Source of the DNA: Reyranella sp.
Lineage (GTDB): Bacteria; Pseudomonadota; Alphaproteobacteria; Reyranellales; Reyranellaceae
NCBI RefSeq assembly: GCF_017305915.1
Contig: NZ_JAFKJN010000010.1
Span: 186,001 to 250,000 of the forward strand
Direction of reading: 5' to 3'
DNA length: 64,000 nucleotides
Below the pieces are notes generated by a model that saw only the letters and a program-made list of their open reading frames with translations, searched no databases and had not been told where the DNA came from. Below, piece by piece: positions 1 through 9,025 of this stretch. The translations under genes were made by a program, and so were the position numbers. Positions within the stretch are counted from its first letter, which is position 1, and the number at the start of each line of letters is the position of its first letter.

Positions 1-743
1 AGCCAGGTGTCTACCACGAAGTCCTTGAAGCCCGATTCGATCATGGTCGGCAGCTCGGGGAACTGGCCGATCCGCTTCTCGCTGGTCACCGCCAGCGCCT
101 TGAGCTTGCCGGCGCGGATCAGGCCGACGACGGTGGGCGTGTTGAACATGCCCATCTGCACCTCGCCGTTGACCACCGCCTGGATGCCGGCGGGGGTCGC
201 GCGATAGGGCACGTGGGTCATCTTCACGCCCGAACGCATCTCGAGCAGCACGCCCGACATGTGATGGCTGGTGCCGATGCCGCCCGAGGAGAAGGTGTAC
301 TCGCCCTTCCTGGCGCGCGCCTGCTCGACCACATCGGCCACAGTCTTGGCCGGGTTCGACGGATGCACGATCAGGACGTTGGCGACCGAGAAGTTGATCG
401 ACAGGACGATCAGGTCCCTGAACGGATCGTAGCCGGGCGTCTTGTAGAGACCGAGATTGTAGACCAGCAGGCCCTGGGCGATGACGCCGAGCGTGTAGCC
501 GTCCGGTGCGGCGCGCGCGAGCTCGGCCATGGCGATGGTGCCGCCGGCGCCGGTCTTGTTGTCGACCACGAGCGACTGGCCGAGGGTCTTGCCGAGCTCC
601 TCGCCGTACAGGCGGCCGCCGATGTCGCCGGTCGCGCCGGGGGCATAGGGCACGATCAGGCGGATCGGACGCGTCGGCCACTGTTGCGCCCGGGCAACGA
701 ACGGCACGGCAAGAGAAGTGGCGAGAAGCGTGCGTCTTTTCAT
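1..743 (-). CDS. Bug-family (tripartite tricarboxylate transporter) solute receptor, 3' end cut
   Basis: Periplasmic solute-binding receptor of the Bug/TctC family, which delivers carboxylates or related small acids to a TctAB-type membrane pair. About 247 residues are visible; the C-terminus lies beyond the window edge. The N-terminus is a signal peptide (MKRRTLLATSLAVPFVARA, cleaved before QQ), followed by the family-typical PIRLIVPYAPGATGDIGG stretch near residues 25-42. The start ATG shares one base with the stop of the upstream sulfatase gene (TGATG), so the two are probably co-transcribed. No TctA or TctB gene is visible; such orphan receptors are common where Bug families are expanded. 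The ligand cannot be told from sequence. Confidence 0.93.
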   Translation of the reverse strand, partial: MKRRTLLATSLAVPFVARAQQWPTRPIRLIVPYAPGATGDIGGRLYGEELGKTLGQSLVVDNKTGAGGTIAMAELARAAPDGYTLGVIAQGLLVYNLGLYKTPGYDPFRDLIVLSINFSVANVLIVHPSNPAKTVADVVEQARARKGEYTFSSGGIGTSHHMSGVLLEMRSGVKMTHVPYRATPAGIQAVVNGEVQMGMFNTPTVVGLIRAGKLKALAVTSEKRIGQFPELPTMIESGFKDFVVDTW

Positions 744-2143
744 CAGAGCCCCACCGATCTGGAAACGAGCTGCGCCAGTTGCCTGCGCAGCCGTTCCAGC
801 AGCGGTGCGGCGCCGCGCTTGCCGACGATGTTCTTCATCTCGAATGGATCGGCCTCGAGGTCGTAGAGCTCGTCGCAGGCGACGCCGTCGAGCGACTTCT
901 GCGTCCAGTGGATGTACTTGTGCGTCCTGGTGCGGATCGCCTTGTAGCTCATGCCGATCAGCCACGGCATGGCGTTCTCGCTGAAGTACTCGCACATGAA
1001 AGAGGTTCGCCAGCCGCGCTTGTTGCCCTTCTTCGCCAGCGGCTTCAGCGACGCGCCCTGGATGTGCGTCATGTCCTTCGCTTTCGCCCCGGCGAGATCG
1101 AGCACGGTCGGCGCGATGTCGAGCGCCAGCACGAGATCGTCGTTGACGGTGCCCGGCTTGAACCATGCCGGGTAGCGGATCAGGAACGGCGACTTGATGC
1201 CTTCCTCGTAGGCGAAGCGGCGCTCGGGCCCCAGCCCGTGCTCGCCGAAGAAGTAGCCGTTGTCGCCGAGGAACAGGATGAAGGTGTTGTCGAGCTCGCC
1301 GGTCTCCTCGAGCACCCTGAAGACGTCGGCCATGCCCTCGTCGACCGAAGCCATCATGGCGGCGCGCAGCCGGATCTCCTCGTCGGTGCCGGCCTTCATG
1401 CCGTCGAGCAGCTTGCGCGAGACTTCGTTGACCCGCAGCTCATGGGCTTCCCGCCAGGCCGGCTTCTGCTTGACCACCTCGGCCGCCGGCTGCGCGTTCG
1501 GCCGGCGCGGGAAATGCTCGCCCCTGTAGAGATCGGCATGGCGCGGCGCCGGCAGATAGCCGCCGTTCCTGAAGTCGATCGTGCCGTCGGCCGCCTGGTA
1601 GGCGTCGGGATGCACCGCCTTGTGGGCAAAGAACAGGGCGAATGGCCTGTCGCGCTTCTTCTTCAGGAAGTCGACCGCGTGGGCGTTCAGGAGATCGGTG
1701 ATGTAGCCCTTGTGCCGGCTCTCCTCGCCGTCGATGTTGAGCACCGGATCGAGGATCGAGCCGTGGCCGGGGAAGCTGACCCAGCGGTCGTAGCCCGGCC
1801 GCGGCCCGCCCGAATTGCCCATGTGCCATTTGCCGACATGCGCTGTCTCATAGCCCAGCTTCTGCAGGACGACGTGGTAGTTCGGCAGGCGGTGGCTGTG
1901 CGCATCGCGCGCCACGTTGTCGATGATGCCGTGGCGGCTCGCATACTGGCCGGTCAGGATCGAGGCCCGGTTGGGCGAGCACAGCGGCGTGGTGTGGAAC
2001 GCCGCCGTGAACATCGCGCCTTCTTGGCCGATGCGGTCGATATTCGGCGTCTTCATGTAGGGATGGCCGCAGATTCCCAGCTCGTCGAACCGGAGATCGT
2101 CGATCAGCACGATCAGGAAATTCGGTTTGCGGCTCCGCGACAT
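743..2143 (-). CDS. Type I sulfatase (formylglycine-dependent)
   Basis: Alkaline-phosphatase-superfamily sulfatase of 466 residues that hydrolyses sulfate esters or related phosphonate/phosphate esters. The signature C-S-P-N-R has Cys55 as the residue converted to formylglycine. Asp15-Asp16 near the N-terminus and the GDNGYFFGEHG segment in the C-terminal half are the usual metal ligands. There is no signal peptide, so it is probably cytoplasmic. I chose the ATG at 2143 over the one 12 bases upstream because GGAGGGGAC lies just before it; the longer form would begin MGGDMSRS. It is followed by a Bug receptor gene overlapping its stop, which suggests import of a substrate that is then desulfated. 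The substrate is unknown. Confidence 0.93.
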   Translation of the reverse strand: MSRSRKPNFLIVLIDDLRFDELGICGHPYMKTPNIDRIGQEGAMFTAAFHTTPLCSPNRASILTGQYASRHGIIDNVARDAHSHRLPNYHVVLQKLGYETAHVGKWHMGNSGGPRPGYDRWVSFPGHGSILDPVLNIDGEESRHKGYITDLLNAHAVDFLKKKRDRPFALFFAHKAVHPDAYQAADGTIDFRNGGYLPAPRHADLYRGEHFPRRPNAQPAAEVVKQKPAWREAHELRVNEVSRKLLDGMKAGTDEEIRLRAAMMASVDEGMADVFRVLEETGELDNTFILFLGDNGYFFGEHGLGPERRFAYEEGIKSPFLIRYPAWFKPGTVNDDLVLALDIAPTVLDLAGAKAKDMTHIQGASLKPLAKKGNKRGWRTSFMCEYFSENAMPWLIGMSYKAIRTRTHKYIHWTQKSLDGVACDELYDLEADPFEMKNIVGKRGAAPLLERLRRQLAQLVSRSVGL

Positions 2144-2193
2144 GTCCCCTCCCATTTTCGCGCGCTAGTATCGACGAGAAAGGGAACCCTTGC

Positions 2194-3405
2194 ATGCCGG
2201 AATCTGCGCTGCCTCTCGCGGGGTTGAAGGTCCTCGATATCAGCTCGTTCATCGCCGCCCCTGCCGCGGCGGTGGTGCTGGGCGACTGGGGTGCCGACGT
2301 GATCAAGATCGAGGGGCCCGACGGCGATCCCAACCGCCGGATCATGACCGACTCGGCCAACTACCCGAAGGCCACGGTGAACTATCCGTGGGAGATGGAC
2401 TCGCGCAACAAGCGCTCGATCGTGCTCGACCTCAAGAAGCCCGAGGCGCGCGCCGCGCTCGACCATCTGCTGAAATGGGCCGACGTCATGATCGTGAACT
2501 TCCCGCCTCTGGTGCGCGAGAAGCTCAAGCTCTCCTATGAGGACATCAAGCCGGTCAATCCGAAGCTGATCTACGCCTCGCTCACCGGCTACGGCGAGAC
2601 CGGCCCCGACCGCGACCGGCCGGGCTTCGATGCGACCGCCTATTTCGCGCGCTCCGGCCTGCTCGACGCGCAGCGCTACGAAGGCGGTCCGCCGGGCGTG
2701 CCGGGTCCCGCGCAGGGCGACCGCGCGACGGCGATGGCGCTGGTCTCCTCGATCCTGATGGCGCTGATGCATCGCATGAAGACCGGCGAAGGCTCGTGGG
2801 TCGGCACGTCGCTTCTGGGCAACGGCCTGTGGTCGTGCGGCGTGATCGCCCAGGCCGCGCTCGCCAACGCCTACCTGCCCCATCGGCCGCCGCCGGACCG
2901 GCCGCGCTCGGCGCTGGGCAACATCTACCGAACGTCCGACGACCGCTGGCTGCAGCTCACCATCGTCAGCGAGGACAAGATGTGGCCGCCGCTGGCCGCC
3001 GCGATCGGCCAGCCCGAGCTGGTGAAGGATCCGCGCTTCGCCGAGATCACCGAGCGCCGCAAGAACTCGGCCGATCTGGCTGCGATCATGAGCCAGGCCT
3101 TCGCCAGCAACACCTATGCCTATTGGCTCAAGGCGCTGTCGGCGGGCGGCGTCACCTTCGGCGTGATCAGCCGGCCGCAGGACGTGCCGCACGACGAGCA
3201 GGCAGTGGCCTGCGGCGCCGTCGTCGACACCGCGATCCCCGAGCTGCCGCGCACGCTCAGCAATCCGATTCGCCTGGGCTTCGCCGAGCAGCGCACGGCG
3301 CATCCGGCGCCGAAGCTCGGCCAGCACAGCGAGGAGATCCTGCGCGAGGTCGGGCTCGACCCGCGCGAGATCGCGGCGCTGAAGTCGACCGGTGCGGTGA
3401 AATGA
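2194..3405 (+). CDS. CaiB/BaiF family III CoA-transferase, copy 1
   Basis: Family III CoA-transferase of 403 residues that moves CoA between organic acids through a covalent aspartyl-CoA intermediate. Residues 9-40 carry the N-terminal Rossmann signature (LAGLKVLDISSFIAAPAAA, then GADVIKIE). The block SLTGYGETGPDRDRPGFD follows, and Asp176 in QGDRATAM matches the position of the family's catalytic Asp. Length is typical. It is divergent from the sulfatase gene with a 50-base gap. Its stop overlaps the start of the next gene (ATGA), and that gene is a close paralogue of identical length. The acid handled is unknown. Confidence 0.93.
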   Translation: MPESALPLAGLKVLDISSFIAAPAAAVVLGDWGADVIKIEGPDGDPNRRIMTDSANYPKATVNYPWEMDSRNKRSIVLDLKKPEARAALDHLLKWADVMIVNFPPLVREKLKLSYEDIKPVNPKLIYASLTGYGETGPDRDRPGFDATAYFARSGLLDAQRYEGGPPGVPGPAQGDRATAMALVSSILMALMHRMKTGEGSWVGTSLLGNGLWSCGVIAQAALANAYLPHRPPPDRPRSALGNIYRTSDDRWLQLTIVSEDKMWPPLAAAIGQPELVKDPRFAEITERRKNSADLAAIMSQAFASNTYAYWLKALSAGGVTFGVISRPQDVPHDEQAVACGAVVDTAIPELPRTLSNPIRLGFAEQRTAHPAPKLGQHSEEILREVGLDPREIAALKSTGAVK

Positions 3406-4613
3406 GCGATCCGCTGCCGCTTGCCGGGCTGCTGGTCCTCGACGTCAGCACCTTCATCGCCGCGCCCGCCGCGGCGGTGGCGCTGGCCGACTACGGCGCC
3501 GACGTGATCAAGATCGAGCCGCCCGGCGAAGGCGACCCGCACCGCCATAACTACAAGCGCGCCGCCACCTATCCCCGCAGCGACAGCAACTTCCCGCTGC
3601 AGCTCGACGGCCGCCTGAAACGCTCGCTGGCGCTCGACCTCAAGAAGCCGGAGGCGCGGCCGGTGCTCGAGAAGCTGGTGCGCCGCGCCGACATCATGAT
3701 CGTCAACTTCCCGCCGCCGGCGCGCGAGCGCCTTCGCCTGCGCTGGGAGGACATGGAGCCGCTGAACCCGCGCCTGGTCTATTGCTCGCTCACCGGCTAC
3801 GGCGAGACCGGGCCCGACCGCGACCGCCCGGGCTTCGATATCACGGCGTATTTCGGCCGCTCGGGCATCCTCGATTCGGCGCGCTACGAGGGCGGGCCGC
3901 CGGGCATCTCGCTGCCGGCGCAGGGCGATCGCGCGACGGCGATGACACTGGTCGCCGCCATCCTGCTGGGGCTGCGCCATCGCGACCAGACCGGCAAGGG
4001 AAGCTGGGTCGGCACGTCGCTCTATGCCAACGGCGCGTGGGCCAACGGCACGACGCTGGCAGGCGCCGCGATCGGCGGCACGCTGGTGACGCGCGAGCCG
4101 CCGGACAAGCCGAAGAACGCCTTGGCCAACCTCTACCGCACCCGGGACGATCGCTGGCTGCAGCTCCTGGTCGTGCGCGACGATCGCATGTGGTCGACCT
4201 TCTGCGACGCGATCGGACGCACCGACCTGACCGACGATCCGCGCTTCACCGACCGCGAGGAGCGCAAGCGCCGCGCCCGCGAGCTGCATGCCGAGATCGT
4301 GCCGGTGTTCGCGTCGAAGACCTACGCCGAGTGGGAAGCGCTGCTGTCGAAGACCGGCATCCCGTTCGGCGTGATCGGCCGCGCCGTCGACGTGGTCGAC
4401 GACGAGCAGGCCCGGCACGCCGGCATCTTCGCCGAGACCGCCAATCCCGAAGTGCCGCGCACGGTCAACAATCCGATCCGCCTCGGCTTCGCCAAGCCGC
4501 GCACGTCCGGCGTCCCGGCCGCCGTCGGCCAGCACAACGAAGAGGTGCTGCGCGAGCTGGCCTACAGCGATGCCGAGATCGAGGCCCTCAAGAAAGCCGG
4601 CGCGCTGGGTTAG
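3402..4613 (+). CDS. CaiB/BaiF family III CoA-transferase, copy 2
   Basis: Second family III CoA-transferase of 403 residues, aligned end to end with the preceding gene without visible gaps. The candidate catalytic residue Asp176 (QGDRATAM) and the SLTGYGETGPDRDRPGFD block are identical in both. Differences are scattered, which indicates an old tandem duplication. The ATG is translationally coupled to the upstream stop (ATGA overlap). The pair could form a heteromer or handle two related acids; neither can be decided here. A family A palindromic repeat begins 12 bases after the stop and may terminate transcription. Confidence 0.92.
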   Translation: MSDPLPLAGLLVLDVSTFIAAPAAAVALADYGADVIKIEPPGEGDPHRHNYKRAATYPRSDSNFPLQLDGRLKRSLALDLKKPEARPVLEKLVRRADIMIVNFPPPARERLRLRWEDMEPLNPRLVYCSLTGYGETGPDRDRPGFDITAYFGRSGILDSARYEGGPPGISLPAQGDRATAMTLVAAILLGLRHRDQTGKGSWVGTSLYANGAWANGTTLAGAAIGGTLVTREPPDKPKNALANLYRTRDDRWLQLLVVRDDRMWSTFCDAIGRTDLTDDPRFTDREERKRRARELHAEIVPVFASKTYAEWEALLSKTGIPFGVIGRAVDVVDDEQARHAGIFAETANPEVPRTVNNPIRLGFAKPRTSGVPAAVGQHNEEVLRELAYSDAEIEALKKAGALG

Positions 4614-4625
4614 GACGCGAGCAAT

Positions 4626-4754
4626 CCTCCCCCTTCATAGGGGGAGGAGTCCGCGTCTTACGCTGACCGAGGGGTCATAGGCCCCACCAAGACTGAAGCC
4701 CATGGCCCCTCCGTCGCCGTATGACGGCGACACCTCCCCATATGAATGGGGAGG
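4626..4754. repeat. Palindromic mosaic repeat, family A copy 1
   Basis: About 129 bp. The left half is a hairpin of CCTCCCCC/GGGGGAGG, then a degenerate hairpin, then GAGGGGTCAT. The right half mirrors it as GGCCCCTCC, the hairpin GTCGCCGTATGACGGCGAC, ACCTCCCC and GGGGAGG. It lies between convergent genes and overlaps the 3' end of the DUF1194 gene. Confidence 0.85.
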
Positions 4755-5468
4755 ATTTGCCTCGCGAAGCGCGATCTCCTGGATCAGCTTCTTGGTCAGC
4801 GCCCGGCCGAAATCGTCATGACTCTCGGCGGCGACGGTGAAAGAGCCCGGGCCGGCGATGACGTTGTCCTTGAAGTATTTCTCCAGGCCCCCCGGCGGAT
4901 TGGTGTGCTCGGGACGGAACGATTCGTTGAGCGGCGTCAGGATCACCAGGGCGTTGATCGTGATGTCCTTGGCCAATGCCTCGTCGCGGGCCTCGGTGAC
5001 CGGGCGGCCGGAGTTGTTGTTGCCGTCGCCGGAAATGTCGATGACGCGCCGATCCGCCGTAAACGGAGCGCGCTCGAGCTGGCGCACCGAGAAGTCGATC
5101 GCACCGCTGATCGAGGTGCTGCCGACGAACGAGCGCGGCGCCTCGACCAGCCGGCCGCCGAAGCTGCGGGCGGCGGCCTCGCCGTCGATCATCGTCCAGT
5201 CGATGACGACGCCCTGCTGCCCGATCGTCGCCCATTCGACGAAGCACACGGCGATGCGCCGGTGCGGGCCGGAGGTGATGGCCTTCACCACGTCCGGATG
5301 GGCGATGGCGGCGGCCGCGCCCTCGCGCTGCAGCTTGAACTTGGGCTCGGTCACGCTGCGCGAGACGTCGGCGGCGAGCACCAGCAGCATATCGACCGGT
5401 TCGGCCGCATGCGTCGCCGGCGCGACCAACGCCAGGACCAGGCCGAGCAGCGCAAACCGTCTGTTCAT
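4635..5468 (-). CDS. DUF1194 secreted von Willebrand A-like protein
   Basis: Predicted secreted protein of 277 residues with a vWA-like fold (DUF1194). It has a clear signal peptide (MNRRFALLGLVLALVAPATHA), then a MIDAS-like D-V-S-R-S motif in VLAADVSRSV and a conserved DISGDGNNNSGRP segment. Family function is unknown; vWA domains usually mediate metal-dependent protein binding. AAGGGG lies five bases before the ATG. The last roughly 40 residues, beginning PPHSYGEVSPSYGDGGAM, are encoded by the palindromic repeat that overlaps the gene's 3' end, so the natural C-terminus appears replaced by translated repeat. The 267 bases between this gene and the next one hold no gene I can support. Confidence 0.85.
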   Translation of the reverse strand: MNRRFALLGLVLALVAPATHAAEPVDMLLVLAADVSRSVTEPKFKLQREGAAAAIAHPDVVKAITSGPHRRIAVCFVEWATIGQQGVVIDWTMIDGEAAARSFGGRLVEAPRSFVGSTSISGAIDFSVRQLERAPFTADRRVIDISGDGNNNSGRPVTEARDEALAKDITINALVILTPLNESFRPEHTNPPGGLEKYFKDNVIAGPGSFTVAAESHDDFGRALTKKLIQEIALREANPPHSYGEVSPSYGDGGAMGFSLGGAYDPSVSVRRGLLPL

Positions 5469-5735
5469 CGTTACCCCTTGCGGCAGGGCGCAGCCGCCTC
5501 GTCCACCCGTTCCTTGATGGCGGCCATGCCCTGAGTGGGACTGTGTTGCCCAGCAGGCAGCTTGCCAAGCCTGCCCGGAATGATGCGGTTCGAAATTTCG
5601 CGGAATGCCGCCCGGCCTGTCGCCGTAGGTCGAGATGCCCTGCACGAGCGGCTTGGAGAAATCGTTCAACGCGCCCCGGATCTCGGCTCGGACGGCATCT
5701 TCTAACGCGGGCAGAAGAAGCCTAAATTGCCCGCC

Positions 5736-6068
5736 ATGGCGAACCGCTTCCGGACCTACGCCGATTTCTGGCCATTCTATCTCGGCGAGCACGCCAAGCC
5801 GGCGACGCGCGCGATCCACTATGCCGGCACCATCGCCTCCGCCCTGATGCTGATCTGGGCGATCGTCACCCAGAGCTGGTGGTGGCTGCTGGCGGTGCCG
5901 TTCTTCGGCTACGGGCCAGCCTGGATCGGCCACTTCTTCATCGAGAAGAACAAGCCCGCGACCTTCCAGGCGCCGCTGTGGTCGCTGATCAGCGACTACC
6001 GGATGTGCGGCCTGTGGCTGTCGGGCCGCCTCGGTCACGAATTGATGAAGTACCAAATCCGCGGCTGA
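5736..6068 (+). CDS. Mpo1-like (DUF962) small membrane protein
   Basis: Small protein of 110 residues in the DUF962/Mpo1-like family. Its yeast member is an ER dioxygenase in fatty-acid alpha-oxidation; bacterial roles are untested. Visible are FWPFYLGEH and the conserved histidines in HYAGT, GHFFIEKNKPATF and GHELMKY, with two or three hydrophobic segments between residues 28 and 68. I use the ATG; an in-frame TTG lies nine bases upstream. The next gene follows after 21 bases and could be co-transcribed. Confidence 0.85.
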   Translation: MANRFRTYADFWPFYLGEHAKPATRAIHYAGTIASALMLIWAIVTQSWWWLLAVPFFGYGPAWIGHFFIEKNKPATFQAPLWSLISDYRMCGLWLSGRLGHELMKYQIRG

Positions 6069-6089
6069 GCGGCCGCCGTAGAGGGAGAC

Positions 6090-7859
6090 ATGCGGCGCTT
6101 CCTCGTCCTTCTCCTGGTGCTGATCGCGGGCGCCGCCCGCGCCGAGACCAGCCTGCCCTGGCAGAAATGGGACCCGGCGCTGTTCGACAGGGCGGCGCGA
6201 GAGCACAAGTACATCCTGCTGCACATGGCGGCGGTGTGGTGCCACTGGTGCCATGTGATGGAAGGCACGACCTACAGCGACCCGGCCATCCAGAAGGCGA
6301 TCCTCGACAAGTTCATCCCGGTGCGGGTCGACCAGGATTCCGATCCCGAGCTTTCCTATCGCTACGAGAACTGGGGCTGGCCGGCGACCGTCATGCTCGA
6401 CCAGCACGGCAACGAGATCTTCAAGCGCCGCGGCTACATCCCGCCCGAGTTGTTCGCCAAGCTGCTGGTCGCCGTGATCGAGGACCCGTCGGCGCTGCCC
6501 TCCTACACCGCGGGCGCGACGGTCGAGCCCAACGCGATCGGACTCTCCGACACGCGCCGCGCCCGAATCGAGGCGCTGATGCTGCAGACCTACGACAGGC
6601 AGCATGGCGGCTTCGGCGAGATCCAGCGCTTCGTCCACGGCGACACGCTCGAATGGACGCTGGAGCGCAGCCGGCCCTTGCAGCGCAATGCCGACATCGC
6701 GACCTGGCGCGACGTCGCCAGCCGCACCCTCGCCGGCGCGCGGCGGATCATCGATCCGGTGTGGGGCGGCATGTTCCAGTATTCCGACAAGGTCGACTGG
6801 TCGGGCCCGCACTTCGAGAAGCTGCTGAGCGTGCAGCGCGACGCCATGCGTGCCTACGTGCTGACCTGGCAGATCGGTCGCGACGAGGCCGACCTGAAAG
6901 CCGCGCAGGACATCGGCCGCTGGCTGATGGACTTCATGCGCAGCGACAGCGGCGCCTTCCATACCAGCCAGGATGCCGACGTGAGCCGCGGCGAGCATGG
7001 CGACGTCTTCTACGCCAGATCAGACGCCGAACGCCGCGCCGGCCCGCAGCCGCCGATCGACAAGAATTCCTATGCCCGCGAGAACGGCTGGGCGATCGCG
7101 AGCCTCGCCGCGCTCTATGATGTGACCGGCGACAAGGCATTGCTCGACGCCGCGACCAGGGCGTTCGACTGGGTGCTGGCCAACCGCCGCGCGCCCAACG
7201 GCGGCTTCGGGCACGGGCGCGCTGCCAACGACGACACCCATCTCGGCGACACGCTCGCCATGGCCGAGGCGGCGCTGGCGCTCTATCGCAGCACCGCCGA
7301 GCGGCGCTATCTCGCGCTCGCCTCGGACTTCGCCGAAGTGATCGCGCGCGATCATCGCGACGCAAACGGCTTCACGGTGCGCCGGCCGGAGCCGGGCGCG
7401 AAGGGCGTGCTGGCGAAACCCGTGAAGCAAGTCGACGAGAACGTCGCGACGACTCGCCTGTTCAACCTCCTTGCCCGCAATACCGGCCGCAAGGACTTCC
7501 GCGAGCTCGCCGAGCACGGCATGCGCTACCTGGTCGCGCTCGCCGAGGACGACCTGATCGTGCCGGGCGCGCTGCTGGCCGACCGCGAGCTCGGCCGCGA
7601 GCCGGCGCACGTCACCACCGTCGGCGCCAAGGACGATCCGGCGGCGCAGGCTCTGTACGCAATCGCGCGGCAGTATCCGACACGCTACCTGCGCATCGAA
7701 TGGCTCGACCGCCGCGAAGGCCCGCTGCCGTCGGCCGACGTCGAGTATCCCGAGCTGCCCGAAGCGGCGGCCTTCGCCTGCGCCAACGGCGCCTGCTCGG
7801 TGCCGGTGTTCACGCCGGACCAGGTCGGCCGCATCGTCGCCAAGGTCGACGACCGCTAG
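6090..7859 (+). CDS. DUF255 thioredoxin-domain protein (YyaL/SSP411 type), exported
   Basis: Protein of 589 residues: a signal peptide (MRRFLVLLLVLIAGAARA), a thioredoxin-like DUF255 domain, then a long (alpha/alpha)6-barrel-like region. The redox motif W-C-H-W-C-H spans residues 50-55 (Cys51, Cys54), the hallmark of the YyaL/spermatogenesis-associated protein 20 family. It is somewhat shorter than the usual 650-700 residues. The signal peptide implies periplasmic action, unlike the cytosolic members. Biochemical function is unknown; a thiol-redox role is inferred from the motif. It is followed by a 230 bp gap. Confidence 0.88.
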   Translation: MRRFLVLLLVLIAGAARAETSLPWQKWDPALFDRAAREHKYILLHMAAVWCHWCHVMEGTTYSDPAIQKAILDKFIPVRVDQDSDPELSYRYENWGWPATVMLDQHGNEIFKRRGYIPPELFAKLLVAVIEDPSALPSYTAGATVEPNAIGLSDTRRARIEALMLQTYDRQHGGFGEIQRFVHGDTLEWTLERSRPLQRNADIATWRDVASRTLAGARRIIDPVWGGMFQYSDKVDWSGPHFEKLLSVQRDAMRAYVLTWQIGRDEADLKAAQDIGRWLMDFMRSDSGAFHTSQDADVSRGEHGDVFYARSDAERRAGPQPPIDKNSYARENGWAIASLAALYDVTGDKALLDAATRAFDWVLANRRAPNGGFGHGRAANDDTHLGDTLAMAEAALALYRSTAERRYLALASDFAEVIARDHRDANGFTVRRPEPGAKGVLAKPVKQVDENVATTRLFNLLARNTGRKDFRELAEHGMRYLVALAEDDLIVPGALLADRELGREPAHVTTVGAKDDPAAQALYAIARQYPTRYLRIEWLDRREGPLPSADVEYPELPEAAAFACANGACSVPVFTPDQVGRIVAKVDDR

Positions 7860-8089
7860 CTCTCTCGAGCAATTTGCAGTCCGGTGTCCGGACCGTCCGG
7901 GACCGTCCGGCCGAGGGGGGTGGGGCCGGACTTCCGGATTCGCGGCCAAAACCCTTGTGGAATCGGCATCGGAGGTGTCCGGGGCCCGGCCGGACTCGGC
8001 CTCCTCCCGCCGGACTTTGGGCCTCTTGCGTCCCCGGAAGTCGGAGGCCACATTGCAGCCCGACACCCGAATCCCCGTTTCGAGGCCTC
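7860..8089. other. Gene-free leader with clustered GTCCGG-type motifs
   Basis: 230 bp between the DUF255 and thioredoxin genes. It holds at least four GTCCGG copies within 7877-7912 and further GGCCGGACT or CCGGA variants up to about 8043. No conventional promoter is obvious. It probably carries the promoter and 5' leader of the downstream operon. Confidence 0.4.
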
Positions 8090-9025
8090 ATGGAACCGAT
8101 GTTGAAGGGCGCCGCGCCGGCCGCGGCGCCGCCCGCCGATCTGATCAAGGACAGCGACCAAACCAAGTTCGCCAAGGACGTGCTCGAAGTCTCACGCACC
8201 GTGCCGGTGATCGTCGACTTCTGGGCGCCGTGGTGCGGGCCCTGCAAGACCTTGCAGCCGATGATCGAGAAGGTGGTCACCGAGGCCAAGGGCGCGGTGA
8301 AGCTGGTCAAGATCGACATCGACAAGAACCAGATGCTGGCCCAGCAACTGCGCATCCAGTCGATCCCGGCGGTCTACGCCTTCTTCGGCGGCCGGCCGGT
8401 CGACGGCTTCATGGGCGCGGTGCCCGAGAGCCAGGTGCGCGAGTTCGTCGGTCGCCTGGTGCAGGCGGCCGGCGGCGCGCCGGGTGCCGACGGCGCCGAC
8501 GATCTCAACGCCGCGCTGGAGCACGCCAAGCAGGCGGTCGCCGAGGGCGACTTCCAGCTCGCGGCGCAGATCTACAACGAGGTGCTCGAGGTGGCGCCCG
8601 ACAACCTGCCGGCGATGGCGGGGCTGGCGCGCTGCTACGCCCAGGAAGGCCAGGTCGAGCAGGCCCAGGCGATCCTCGCCCGCGTGCCCGCCAAGGACAA
8701 AGGCAATGCCGAGATCGCCGCGGTGCAGGCGCAGCTCGATCTCGCCGAAGCCGCCAAGGCCGCCGGCCCGATCGGCGAGCTGAAGGCCAAGGCCGACAAG
8801 GACCCCAAGGACTTCCAGAGCCGCCTCGACCTCGCCATGGCCTACTGGGCCGGCGGGCAGAAGCAGGAGGCGATCGACGAGCTGCTCGCCATGATCAAGG
8901 CCGACCGCAACTGGAGCGAGGCGGCGGCGCGCCAGCAGCTGCTGAAGTTCTTCGAGGCGCTGGGCTTCACCGATCCGCTCGCGGTCGTCGGCCGCAAGCG
9001 CCTCTCGACCATCCTGTTCTCGTGA
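8090..9025 (+). CDS. cnoX: Thioredoxin-TPR co-chaperone (CnoX/YbbN-like)
   Basis: Protein of 311 residues: a thioredoxin domain (about residues 20-125) with an intact W-C-G-P-C at 48-52, then a TPR-like helical region. That is the architecture of CnoX (YbbN), a chaperedoxin that protects substrates from oxidation and hands them to GroEL and DnaK. E. coli YbbN lacks the active CxxC, whereas many alphaproteobacterial members keep it, as here. I use the ATG at 8090. The TGA overlaps the GTG of the LON-domain gene, so this starts an operon running on through Trm112 and DUF971. Cytoplasmic. Confidence 0.88.
   Translation: MEPMLKGAAPAAAPPADLIKDSDQTKFAKDVLEVSRTVPVIVDFWAPWCGPCKTLQPMIEKVVTEAKGAVKLVKIDIDKNQMLAQQLRIQSIPAVYAFFGGRPVDGFMGAVPESQVREFVGRLVQAAGGAPGADGADDLNAALEHAKQAVAEGDFQLAAQIYNEVLEVAPDNLPAMAGLARCYAQEGQVEQAQAILARVPAKDKGNAEIAAVQAQLDLAEAAKAAGPIGELKAKADKDPKDFQSRLDLAMAYWAGGQKQEAIDELLAMIKADRNWSEAAARQQLLKFFEALGFTDPLAVVGRKRLSTILFS

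Noticed and set aside
5469..6998. A 787-residue minus-strand frame covering the DUF1194 gene and extending back across two plus-strand genes
   Set aside because: Only the part from the ATG at 5468 has a signal peptide and domain content. The extension is the antisense of the DUF255 and DUF962 genes and reflects the low stop frequency of GC-rich DNA.
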